Origin: Psychrobacter fozii
GTDB lineage: Bacteria > Pseudomonadota > Gammaproteobacteria > Pseudomonadales > Moraxellaceae
Reading direction: 5' to 3'
Assembly (NCBI RefSeq): GCF_003217155.1
Contig: NZ_QJSU01000006.1
Location: 62,001-126,000 of the forward strand
DNA: 64,000 nt
The translations under genes and the position numbers were made by a program. Of the stretch, positions 1-8,686 are shown piece by piece; position 1 is the first letter of the stretch, and each line of letters starts with the position of its first letter. The notes beneath the pieces are model-generated. The model saw only the letters and a list, made by a program, of their open reading frames with translations, made no database searches and was not told the origin of the DNA.

Positions 1-185
1 CCAATATTGCCAGTCATCGTGATCGACACGAGGTGTGCTTAGTCTGATTTCCTACACTCAACACGCCCTATACTAAAAATCATTAAAATTTTTAAATTGA
101 GGACATGCCCTAATACGGTTAAAAGACGTATGGGTTGGTTATTTTTTGTTTTATTTCCGCATATAAATAATATATAGGAACCGTT

Positions 186-1259
186 ATGAAAAAAGCATGG
201 GTTTTGGTTCTATTGCTTGTCGTGGCCGCTGCTGCCGGTTGGTATTACTGGCAACAGCAGCAGCTTGCACAAGCCCTACCGCTAGGAATAGTCAGCTCAA
301 ATGGTAGATTGGAGCTTGAGCGGTTTGATATTGCTAGCCTTTATCCAGGTAGAGTCGAGCAAATGCTGGTGGCGGAAGGAGAGGATGTCGAAGTCGATCA
401 GCTGCTTGTGAAGCTGTCTTCTTCACAAAGCGAAAGTCAGTTAGTGGCGGCACAGGCAACCGAGCAGCGCGCACATGAAATGGTGTCACAGGCACGGGCG
501 GGTCGTAAGCAAGGAGAGCAGGCAATGGCACGTGCCAACGCCCAAATCGATGCGCAGATTGAACAGCAAAAAATAGCCAAAATGGAGTTGGATAATGCCC
601 GCAAGATGCGCCGCGAAGATTTGGTGTCAGATTCAGAGGTGACCAAACGCCAAGCGGCCTACAATGGCGCGGTTGCGGTCGTGCAGGCGGCGAGAGCAGC
701 GTACGCAGAAGCGCAGGCAGCTGTTCAACAAATCGATGCTCAAGTAGCGGAAGCAAATGCTGGCGTCAATCAGGCCAAAGCTCAAGAAAAATCTGCCGCT
801 TCGATGAATGACGATATGTTGATACGCAGTCCTAAAGCGGGCCGTGTGGAATACCGAATTGCCGAGGTTGGTAGTGTGATTGCAGCAGGCAGCAAAATGG
901 TCAGCCTGCTAGACACAGAAGATGTGTCTATGACTCTTTTTTTACCTAATGGGCAGATGAGTGGACTACAAGTTGGTAATGACGCGAGAGTCGTGCTAGA
1001 TGGTCTGGATAGTGTGTGGCCCGCAAAAGTCTCGTTTATTGCATCACAAGCACAGTTTACACCCAAGTCAGTGGAAACACAGAACGAGCGCGAAAAGCTC
1101 ATGTTTAAAGTGCGTATCAAATTACCTGTTGAAATAGCTAAAGAATACAAAGGTCTACTCAAAGGCGGCATGACAGGTAATGGTTATGTGCGTAGCAATA
1201 CCGACGTAGTATGGCCGAATAATCTTGCTATAAACCTTCCCAAAAAAGGCCAATCCTAG
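186..1259 (+). CDS. yhiI: HlyD/YhiI-type membrane fusion protein of an ABC efflux operon
   Basis: This is a periplasmic adaptor that should link the inner-membrane ABC transporter encoded next to it with an outer-membrane channel. An N-terminal signal anchor spans about residues 4-20 and is rich in Leu, Val and Ala. A biotinyl-lipoyl-like half follows (about 35-75), then a long Ala/Gln-rich coiled-coil hairpin (about 75-205), the second lipoyl half and a beta-barrel domain (about 210-350). The 357-residue length is normal for the family. The ATG start is preceded by AGGAA at a good distance. The rbbA-like and ABC-2 permease genes follow on the same strand, which is the yhiI-rbbA-yhhJ order known from E. 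coli. The symbol is by operon position and similarity; the exported substrate is not evident. Confidence 0.85.
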   Translation: MKKAWVLVLLLVVAAAAGWYYWQQQQLAQALPLGIVSSNGRLELERFDIASLYPGRVEQMLVAEGEDVEVDQLLVKLSSSQSESQLVAAQATEQRAHEMVSQARAGRKQGEQAMARANAQIDAQIEQQKIAKMELDNARKMRREDLVSDSEVTKRQAAYNGAVAVVQAARAAYAEAQAAVQQIDAQVAEANAGVNQAKAQEKSAASMNDDMLIRSPKAGRVEYRIAEVGSVIAAGSKMVSLLDTEDVSMTLFLPNGQMSGLQVGNDARVVLDGLDSVWPAKVSFIASQAQFTPKSVETQNEREKLMFKVRIKLPVEIAKEYKGLLKGGMTGNGYVRSNTDVVWPNNLAINLPKKGQS

Positions 1260-1373
1260 TTTCTCACGTTCGAGTATGACAGCAGAAAATGAGGTCATAA
1301 ATTATTCAGAGGGTTTTACAACCGAAGAGTTATCTTTATGAATAAATTAACGATACAAACTGAGAGATAACGT

Positions 1374-4145
1374 ATGGATAGCCAACATACCGCCGTTGAA
1401 ATTAACACTGTGTCGCATACATATGGCAAGACGGTTGCTCTTGATAATATTTCCCTAAATATTTTACAAGGGAGCACCGTTGGGCTAATTGGTCCTGATG
1501 GTGTCGGAAAATCAACGTTGTTGTCTCTTATTGCAGGGGTCAAGGTCATTCAAAATGGCTCCGTGCAAGTATTCGGTAAGGATATGGCAGAAAAATCTGC
1601 ACGTGAGGCGCTGTCAAAACATATCGCCTTTATGCCACAAGGCTTAGGGCATAATCTTTATCCAACCCTGTCGGTATATGAGAATGTGGAATTTCATGCG
1701 CGACTGTTTGGATTGAATGCGCATGAGCGCCATGTACGAATAGCCCGTTTGCTTGAGGCAACTGGGCTAGCACCGTTTCCTGATCGTGCGGCTGGCAAGC
1801 TATCGGGCGGAATGAAGCAAAAACTGAGCTTATGCTGTGCATTGGTGCACAATCCTGACTTACTGATTCTGGATGAGCCAACCACAGGGGTAGACCCCTT
1901 ATCACGCCGTCAATTCTGGTCATTAGTGGCCTCGCTACAAGCTGAACGTCAAGAGATGACGGTCATCGTGTCGACAGCCTATATTGATGAAGCCAAAAAT
2001 TTTGAATACCTGCTAGCGATGGATGATGGCAAGCTCTTAGCCAATCAGCGGACGAAAAGCGTCATGACAGAGCTGAATGTCACGTCACTTGAAGAAGCCT
2101 ACATCAAGCTATTGCCACCAGAGAAACAAACGAATGCAGGCGCGTTGGTTATCACGCCATTTGTCCCTGATCCTGATGCACCGCCCGCTATTGAGGCAAA
2201 AAACCTAACCAAGCGTTTTGGAGACTTTACAGCAGTTGATAATGTCAGCTTTTGTATTGAGAAAGGTGAGATTTTTGGTTTTTTGGGGTCTAACGGTTGT
2301 GGCAAATCGACCACGATGAAAATGCTGACTGGATTGATTGATAAAACAGAGGGTTCAGCCAAATTACTGGGTCAATCTATCGATGCAAATGACATAGCGA
2401 CAAAAATGCGCGTCGGCTATATGTCGCAGTCTTTCTCGCTTTATGAAGAATTGAGCGTACGTCAAAACTTAGAGCTGCATGCAACCCTTTATCAAATAGA
2501 AGGAGAGCGTGGACAGCAGGCCGTAAAGGATGCGTTAGATAAATTTGACCTCAGTGCCGTGGCGGATACAGCGCCAGCCTCGTTGTCACTGGGTATCCGC
2601 CAACGATTACAGCTGGCAGCGGCTTGTTTGCATCATCCCGAAGTATTGATTTTGGATGAGCCAACCTCAGGCGTCGATCCTGGTGCTCGTGATATGTTTT
2701 GGCGACAGCTATTGACGCTTTCACGAGAAGATAAAATCACGATATTTATCTCTACTCATTTTATGAACGAGGCCAGTCGATGCGATCGCATCTCTTTTAT
2801 GCACCGTGGTCGCGTGCTGGTCGTTGGTACACCGACAGAGCTGACACATAATAAACAAGCGGAAGATCTCGAAGAAGCTTTTGTAGAGTATCTGCTCGAA
2901 GATGAAAAAAATGACACTGAACCCACCAGCCAAAACGACACGACTGAAAATACACCAGCAGAATCAGCGATCATAGCGTCTGAAGCTGATAGTCAAACCG
3001 ACAAAACCGACACGCTTAAGTATTGGTTTACCACTGTGTGGACATTTGCCACGCGTGAATTTAAAGAGCTATTACGCGATAAAATCAGGCTGTTTTTTGC
3101 TATCGTTGGGCCCATTATTTTGATGGTCATGACTGGTTGGAGTATCTCTTTTGATGTGCACGATTTGCCTTATAGCATACTAGACCAAGATCAATCGGCA
3201 CAAAGCCGACAATTGGTTGAATATTTTTCTGGATCAGAATACTTTAAATCTACGCCACCTGTACACTCAATAAAAGAAGCTGAATATGCATTGAGAAGCT
3301 CTGAGACTCAATTGGTTATTGATATTCCAGTAGATTATGGGCACGACTTATCGGCTAACAGACAACCAGAAGCAAGCTTTTACATTGATGGGACAGTGCC
3401 ATTCAATGCAGCCAATATTGAGGGCTATGTCGGGGGTATTATGGAAATGTATATTAAAGACCGTTTTCAAGACACCGGCTTACCTATTGATTTAGAGCCT
3501 GCTGCTGAAGTCGTTCCACGCTTTATGTATAACCAAGACTTCAAAAGTGTGAATGCGGTCATTCCAAGCGTGCTAATGATGATACTCATGTTGATTCCGG
3601 CAATGATGACCACACTGGGTGTGGTGCGTGAGCGCGAAATTGGCTCGATATCGAATCTGTATACGTCACCAGCCAGCGTGCCTCAATATCTTCTTGGAAA
3701 ACAGCTGCCTTATGTCGCTTTGGGACTTATCAATTATCTCATACTTGTGCTCATGGCTGTATTTTGGTTTCAAGTACCCATAAAAGGCTCTTTTTGGGCA
3801 ATGTCTTTTGGCGCATTGTTGTTGGTCTATGTGTCTACAGGACTGGGACTTTTAATTTCCAGTTTGGTTCGAACACAGGTTGCTGCACTGTTTGTCACTG
3901 CTATTGTTACTCTGATACCCACCATTAACTACTCTGGATTGTTGTACCCGCTATCAAGTATGGACAGCTTCGCTTATGCCATTGGGGTCGGGTTTCCTGC
4001 ATCATGGTACCAGCGTATCAGTATTGGCGGCTTTACCAAAGGGCTGGGTTGGTCCAGCTTTTTGACTGAATATATGGTTCTGACAGCCTTTGCCTTGGCA
4101 TTTATTATATTTGCCGCTATTTTCCTGAAAAAGCAGGAGGTATAA
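1374..4145 (+). CDS. rbbA: RbbA-like ABC transporter: two ATPase domains fused to an ABC-2 permease
   Basis: This is a 923-residue fusion, close to the length of E. coli RbbA. Residues about 1-235 form ATPase domain 1, with Walker A GPDGVGKST near 40-48, signature LSGGMKQK and Walker B LLILDEPTTGVDP. Residues about 270-510 form ATPase domain 2, with Walker A GSNGCGKST near 305-313, Walker B EVLILDEPTSGVDP and a degenerate signature LSLGIRQR. After an acidic, Thr/Asp-rich linker (about 515-555), the C-terminal part is an ABC-2-type permease with one TM near 575-595, a large extracytoplasmic loop and five or six more TMs. E. coli RbbA has been described as ribosome-associated. The context here (adaptor upstream, second permease directly downstream) argues for export. 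The stop and the next start are separated by zero bases. Confidence 0.88.
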   Translation: MDSQHTAVEINTVSHTYGKTVALDNISLNILQGSTVGLIGPDGVGKSTLLSLIAGVKVIQNGSVQVFGKDMAEKSAREALSKHIAFMPQGLGHNLYPTLSVYENVEFHARLFGLNAHERHVRIARLLEATGLAPFPDRAAGKLSGGMKQKLSLCCALVHNPDLLILDEPTTGVDPLSRRQFWSLVASLQAERQEMTVIVSTAYIDEAKNFEYLLAMDDGKLLANQRTKSVMTELNVTSLEEAYIKLLPPEKQTNAGALVITPFVPDPDAPPAIEAKNLTKRFGDFTAVDNVSFCIEKGEIFGFLGSNGCGKSTTMKMLTGLIDKTEGSAKLLGQSIDANDIATKMRVGYMSQSFSLYEELSVRQNLELHATLYQIEGERGQQAVKDALDKFDLSAVADTAPASLSLGIRQRLQLAAACLHHPEVLILDEPTSGVDPGARDMFWRQLLTLSREDKITIFISTHFMNEASRCDRISFMHRGRVLVVGTPTELTHNKQAEDLEEAFVEYLLEDEKNDTEPTSQNDTTENTPAESAIIASEADSQTDKTDTLKYWFTTVWTFATREFKELLRDKIRLFFAIVGPIILMVMTGWSISFDVHDLPYSILDQDQSAQSRQLVEYFSGSEYFKSTPPVHSIKEAEYALRSSETQLVIDIPVDYGHDLSANRQPEASFYIDGTVPFNAANIEGYVGGIMEMYIKDRFQDTGLPIDLEPAAEVVPRFMYNQDFKSVNAVIPSVLMMILMLIPAMMTTLGVVREREIGSISNLYTSPASVPQYLLGKQLPYVALGLINYLILVLMAVFWFQVPIKGSFWAMSFGALLLVYVSTGLGLLISSLVRTQVAALFVTAIVTLIPTINYSGLLYPLSSMDSFAYAIGVGFPASWYQRISIGGFTKGLGWSSFLTEYMVLTAFALAFIIFAAIFLKKQEV

Positions 4146-5264
4146 ATGCGGACTTTAAAAAACATCTGGACGTTGAGCATTAAAGAATTGCGAAGCCTGT
4201 TTGCAGACAAGATACTATTCCTCATGATTGGATTTGTTTTCTCTGTCACTATTTATACTGTGGCAGAAGGCATCAATACAGATGTACGTAATGCGCCCGT
4301 AGGTATTATAGATTTAGACCGAACAGCCCTAACCAGACAAATTCAGGATGCCCTGCAAGAACCTTATTTTCTAGCTCCTGTCGATGTAAAACGCGAAGAT
4401 GTCGATGAATTGATGGACAAAAGCAAGCTTATTTTTGTGTTGGAGTTTCCACCTGGGTTTGAACGAGATGTGCTGGCTGGACGAAAACCGCAAGTTCAGC
4501 TGTTAATCGATGCGACCACCATGACTCAAGCAGGTATTGGGCAGGCCTACATTATCCAGATATTTAATCAGGAAGTACGCGATTTTTTAAAACAAGCAGA
4601 TCCACCATTATTGGTCAAGCCAGTACTGAACATGATATTCAACCCAAACGGAGACAGCTACTGGTATACACCGGTTATGGAAGTCTGCAATATGATTACG
4701 CTCTTGGCAATAGGGTTGTCTGGTGCTGCCGTTATCCGGGAACGCGAACGCGGTACCATCGAGCACCTATTAGTCATGCCCGTTAATGCAACAGAAATAG
4801 TGATTTCAAAAATACTTGCCAATGGCTTGGTGATTTTATGTGCATCCATGTTATCAATGATTTTTGTGGTTCAATATTTGCTTGATATTCCTATTAACGG
4901 CTCCCTGCTTTTATTTGGCAGTGGCGTCGTTGTATATCTGTTTTCTATATCTTCTCTAGGCATTATGTTATCGACCATGGCACCAAGTATGCCGCAGTTC
5001 GCCTTGCTGATGTTGCCCGTCTTGGTTGTATCACTACTCTTATCTGGCTCTATAGCGCCGCGCAGCAACATGCCTGAAGCGGCACAAATGATAAGTGAGT
5101 ACTGGCCCACGACTCAGTTTATTAGTTTTACACAAAACGTTTTATTTCGTAATGCTGGCTTGGACATTGTTTGGCCTGAGCTATTAGTCATGACAGGTAT
5201 CGGCGTCGTGTTTCTTATTTGTGCCTTGATACGATTTAAGGCGATGCTTGAAAAGATGGGGTAA
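4146..5264 (+). CDS. yhhJ: ABC-2 type permease, YhhJ-like
   Basis: This 372-residue inner-membrane permease has one N-terminal TM (about 20-40), a large periplasmic domain (about 45-170) and a cluster of five TMs (about 175-370). The motif RERERGTIEHLLVMP between TMs is typical of the ABC2_membrane_3 / YhhJ group. It starts immediately after the rbbA stop codon. The SD, AGGAGG, lies inside the end of rbbA, so the two genes are very likely translationally coupled. It should pair with the permease half of the RbbA-like protein to form the membrane pore. The substrate is unknown. Confidence 0.87.
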   Translation: MRTLKNIWTLSIKELRSLFADKILFLMIGFVFSVTIYTVAEGINTDVRNAPVGIIDLDRTALTRQIQDALQEPYFLAPVDVKREDVDELMDKSKLIFVLEFPPGFERDVLAGRKPQVQLLIDATTMTQAGIGQAYIIQIFNQEVRDFLKQADPPLLVKPVLNMIFNPNGDSYWYTPVMEVCNMITLLAIGLSGAAVIRERERGTIEHLLVMPVNATEIVISKILANGLVILCASMLSMIFVVQYLLDIPINGSLLLFGSGVVVYLFSISSLGIMLSTMAPSMPQFALLMLPVLVVSLLLSGSIAPRSNMPEAAQMISEYWPTTQFISFTQNVLFRNAGLDIVWPELLVMTGIGVVFLICALIRFKAMLEKMG

Positions 5265-5271
5265 TCAATAA

Positions 5272-5299
5272 GACAGGCAGTCTCACTAAAGAGCCTGTC
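5272..5299 (+). terminator. Inverted repeat after the permease gene
   Basis: GACAGGC (5272-5278) pairs with GCCTGTC (5293-5299) across a 14-base loop. No T-run follows, so it may be a transcript-stabilising or attenuating hairpin between the ABC genes and the outer-membrane gene instead of a true intrinsic terminator. Confidence 0.35.
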
Positions 5300-5344
5300 A
5301 TATCGTCAATCCTTTATAAAAGAGTGACAGCGTTGACCTCGCTT

Positions 5345-5407
5345 GAAGTATGACATATACCTCTGCACTCGGTTGTCTTGTGTCTCTTTTAAACGGAATC
5401 AACTATA
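5345..5407. repeat. Possible copy of an intergenic repeat shared with about 24826-24890
   Basis: From TCTGCA at 5362 this stretch aligns without gaps to the stretch starting at 24842. Shared blocks are TCTGCA, TCGG, CTTGT, TTTTA and ACTATA, with about two thirds of positions identical over about 47 bases. Both sit just downstream of a plus-strand gene. The resemblance is by eye and may be a degenerate dispersed repeat. Confidence 0.3.
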
Positions 5408-5477
5408 GGTCTACTGTAATTATATTTAAGATAATTAGATTTAAAATAATGATAGAAAATATAAGGAGAAGAAGCTC

Positions 5478-6947
5478 ATGTTTCCATTATGCAAAGGGGT
5501 GAGTTTGGGAGCATTGACCTTACTCTTAAGCGCCTGCCAAAGCACACAGGTCGTTCGCCAAAGTGATGTTTCTATTCCGATGACATTTAACGAAAATCAA
5601 GCGGCGAAGGGCAGTCCGGAAATTAGCCGCTGGTGGCAACAATGGCAAGATCCATTACTAAGTAGCCTGATAGAGCAAGGCTTGCAAGACAGCCCCGATA
5701 TTCGCATCGCTGAAAGCCGTTTTGCAGAAGCAAGGGCCATCAGTCGCCTTGCCAATGCTGATCTTGGGCCACAAGTTGGTGTCAATGCTTCAGCGGGCAT
5801 TATAGACGGCTCTGCTCATCTTTCTGCAAATGAGAACCTTAGTAATCTATTAGGTGCTAGTACTGCGCTTCTTGAGACTCGCCAAGACCTAGACAGTAGC
5901 CATGCTAATGTGGGGTTTGCTGCTGCGTGGGAGCCGGATATATTTGGAAAAAAACAAAGCGATGCTGATGCCGCTCGTTATGCAGCATTGGGTGTGCAAG
6001 AAAAGGTTTATGGCGCGCAAATGCTACTGGCAGATCAGATTGCTGATCATTATTTTCAAGCCCGTGCAGCCCAACAGCGGGAAGTCATCACCGCCCGCAA
6101 TATAGACATCTTGACTCGTTTTGAGCGATATGTGCAAGGGCGTTTTCAAGCGGGTCAAGTCACCATGTATGAAGTCAATAATATCCAAAGTAAACTCAAC
6201 GCTATGCGTGCTAAAAAAAGCACAATCAACGCAGAGTACGCAACACACGTACGTAGCATTGCCGTACTCATTGGGCAAGTACCGCAAAGCTTTGTTCTGC
6301 CTTCAACCAATATAGACATTCTTAGCCATCAGCCGAGTGCACCCAGTGGCCAAACACCCCAAGGGTTGCTAGAACGTCGTCCAGATCTGCGTGCTTATGG
6401 AGCTCAAGTTAATGCCTATTCTGCCAAACTAGCAAGTGCCAAAGCCGATCTACTACCGCGATTCTCCATTCGTTTTTTAGGTCAAGGCGGGCGTATTGAT
6501 GTTGACAGTGATGTGCCAGATTTGAAGGGCTGGGGCAGTATACTTAGTGTGGGTATAAATGTGCCGATTTTTACCAATGGCCGGATTGAAGCCAATATTG
6601 AAAGCGCCGATGCTCGCTTGCAAACTGCGCTACTGCAATATGATCGAAGTCTACTGCGTGCGCTTGGTGAGGTAGATAATACCTATCAAGCACATCAGGC
6701 GCTGCAGCAGCAACAAATCTTATTGAATAAGGCTTATCGGCAATCTGTAAAACGTGCCACCGATGCCGAAAAACTCTTTCGCTACGGTTATCAAACGTTA
6801 GATGAGGCACTGACCGCGCAACTGGACTCAGAACAAATACAAGAAAACTTGGTTCAGTCGCAGCTGGCTCGAGCACAAATGCTGCTGAATCTTTATAAGT
6901 CATTGGGGGGAGGGTGGGTAGAAAATGTCACTGCTGAGGTATCGTAA
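5478..6947 (+). CDS. NodT-family outer-membrane efflux lipoprotein (TolC-like)
   Basis: This 489-residue outer-membrane channel protein completes a tripartite pump. The N-terminal signal ends in a lipobox, LLLSAC, so Cys20 is the expected lipidated residue. The body has two internal OEP repeats of long Ala/Gln-rich helices (about 60-265 and 290-480). The block LLERRPDLRAYGAQVNAYSA is the typical OEP signature at the start of the second repeat. The gene lies 213 bases after the permease on the same strand, with AAGGAG upstream of the ATG. It may have its own promoter but clearly belongs to the ABC export cluster. Confidence 0.88.
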   Translation: MFPLCKGVSLGALTLLLSACQSTQVVRQSDVSIPMTFNENQAAKGSPEISRWWQQWQDPLLSSLIEQGLQDSPDIRIAESRFAEARAISRLANADLGPQVGVNASAGIIDGSAHLSANENLSNLLGASTALLETRQDLDSSHANVGFAAAWEPDIFGKKQSDADAARYAALGVQEKVYGAQMLLADQIADHYFQARAAQQREVITARNIDILTRFERYVQGRFQAGQVTMYEVNNIQSKLNAMRAKKSTINAEYATHVRSIAVLIGQVPQSFVLPSTNIDILSHQPSAPSGQTPQGLLERRPDLRAYGAQVNAYSAKLASAKADLLPRFSIRFLGQGGRIDVDSDVPDLKGWGSILSVGINVPIFTNGRIEANIESADARLQTALLQYDRSLLRALGEVDNTYQAHQALQQQQILLNKAYRQSVKRATDAEKLFRYGYQTLDEALTAQLDSEQIQENLVQSQLARAQMLLNLYKSLGGGWVENVTAEVS

Positions 6948-7297
6948 ATTCAGATAGCTTATGAGTGATCTATGTTGAAAAAACTGTAGAACTATCACCA
7001 AGACTACCAAACAAGATTCGAAGCCATCAGCGATATCACTAAAAATGCAGTTTAGTTATTATCGTCTGGTTGCGTAACTATGATTTTCCAAGTTAATGCC
7101 TACAAATATAGCCCATAATTTAGTTAGTTAATTTAAATATTTATTTAAGATAAATATTACTTTGTTTAACAATAACATAACTATCATATAAATTTAACTT
7201 AACAATAAGGCAACATATTCTAAACTTGCAAAGGTATCTAATATTTATAGGTCGACACATACAATTAGTTTTCAATCATATAAAGGAACGTTAGATT
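6948..7297. other. 350-base AT-rich region upstream of gadB
   Basis: No credible gene is seen. The last 200 bases are very AT-rich, as in regulated promoter regions, and AAAGGA precedes the gadB ATG. Around 6973-7050 a short open stretch is broken by stop codons and matches nothing I recognise. I cannot place promoter boxes reliably. Confidence 0.4.
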
Positions 7298-8677
7298 ATG
7301 CCTTTACACAACCGAAATCGGATAGATCCTATTAGCGAAGACGTTTACGAAGACCCAATGAGTAATACGCTACTCAATAAATTTCAATTGCCTCAAAATA
7401 GTACCCAGCCAGAAGTTATTGCTCAGTTTATAAAAGACGAGCTACTTCTCGATGGCAATGCCAAGCAGAATCTGGCTACATTTTGTACAACATGGATGGA
7501 AGATGAGGTTCATGACATCATGGACTTATGTGTCGATAAAAATATGATTGATAAGGATGAATATCCACAGACTGCTGAAATGGAAGCACGTTGTGTTCAT
7601 ATTTTAGCGGATCTATGGAATAGTCCACAAGCTCATACGACTCTTGGTTGCTCAACTACGGGCTCATCAGAAGCCTGTATGCTTGGTGGATTAGCCATGA
7701 AATGGCGCTGGCGTCAAAAACGCGAAGCAGCAGGATTAGATGCCTCAAAGCCCAATTTAGTCGTTGGGCCAGTACAGATTTGTTGGCATAAATTTGCGCG
7801 GTATTTTGATGTTGAGCTTCGTCAAATTCCACTTGAAGGTAATGAGGTTAGTACCAATCCCGAAAAAATAAAAGACTATGTTGATGAAAATACCATTGGC
7901 GTCATTCCTACCTTAGGTGTGACTTACACTTGTGTGTATGAAGACGTCGCTGCGATGGCAAAAGAGCTAGATGATATTCAAAGCGAAAAAGGATGGGACA
8001 TACCTATTCATGTAGATGCCGCTTCGGGTGGATTTATAGCGCCCTTCATTCAACCTGAACTTGAGTGGGATTTTCGTATCGATAGAGTGAAGTCTATCAA
8101 TGCGAGTGGTCATAAATACGGTCTGGCACCACTAGGTGTCGGCTGGGTAGTTTGGCGCTCAGAAGAAGACTTGCCAAAAGATTTGATATTCTATGTAGAT
8201 TATCTAGGTGGAAACATGGCAACCTTTGCGCTTAACTTTTCTCGACCAGGTGGTCAAATTGTCGCGCAATACTATAATTTTTTACGATTAGGCTTTGAAG
8301 GTTATAGAGGTGTTCAACAAGCCTGTGTAGATACCGCTCAATGGTTAGCAGACGAAATCTCAAAGTTAGGTCCGTTTGAGATGTTTTATGATGGACGAGG
8401 TGGTTTACCTGCCCTTAGTTATACCCTAAAAGAAGGAGACTGGGGTTTCAATCTCTATGATTTATCTGACAAAGTTCGCCAGCATGGTTGGCAAATAGCC
8501 TCTTATCCACTACCAAACGATCGTCAGGACACCGTCATTCAACGTATTCTAATTCGTCATGGTATCAGTCGAGATATGGCCGCGTTGTTATTACGTGATA
8601 TTAAAGCCGCTGTTGAATACTATAAAGCGCATCCAGTTTCACATTCTAGCTCTACTCGTACCTTTCATCACACATAG
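7298..8677 (+). CDS. gadB: Glutamate decarboxylase (GadB-type, PLP-dependent)
   Basis: It converts glutamate to GABA and CO2, consuming a proton in the cytoplasm. At 459 residues it is close to E. coli GadA/GadB (466). The sequence follows that family closely: [16 protein letters not shown] near 50-65, [11 protein letters not shown] near 122, [22 protein letters not shown] with the PLP-contacting Asp, and [14 protein letters not shown] with the PLP lysine at about K273. The C-terminus ends TFHHT, comparable to the SFKHT tail of E. coli GadB, whose penultimate histidine plugs the active site at neutral pH. pH autoinhibition may therefore be kept. Only 9 bases separate it from the antiporter gene, which strongly suggests an operon. 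Confidence 0.95.
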   Translation: MPLHNRNRIDPISEDVYEDPMSNTLLNKFQLPQNSTQPEVIAQFIKDELLLDGNAKQNLATFCTTWMEDEVHDIMDLCVDKNMIDKDEYPQTAEMEARCVHILADLWNSPQAHTTLGCSTTGSSEACMLGGLAMKWRWRQKREAAGLDASKPNLVVGPVQICWHKFARYFDVELRQIPLEGNEVSTNPEKIKDYVDENTIGVIPTLGVTYTCVYEDVAAMAKELDDIQSEKGWDIPIHVDAASGGFIAPFIQPELEWDFRIDRVKSINASGHKYGLAPLGVGWVVWRSEEDLPKDLIFYVDYLGGNMATFALNFSRPGGQIVAQYYNFLRLGFEGYRGVQQACVDTAQWLADEISKLGPFEMFYDGRGGLPALSYTLKEGDWGFNLYDLSDKVRQHGWQIASYPLPNDRQDTVIQRILIRHGISRDMAALLLRDIKAAVEYYKAHPVSHSSSTRTFHHT

Positions 8678-8686
8678 AAGAGCATT

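Noticed and set aside
58..73. TCAACACGCCCTA near the window start, like the end of the second MITE
   Set aside because: The similarity is about 13 bases with a gap, and no interior MITE blocks are found before it; chance or a very old remnant cannot be told apart.
6973..7050. Possible decayed gene upstream of gadB
   Set aside because: A short stretch reads like protein but has in-frame stops and no recognised homology; not enough to call a pseudogene.
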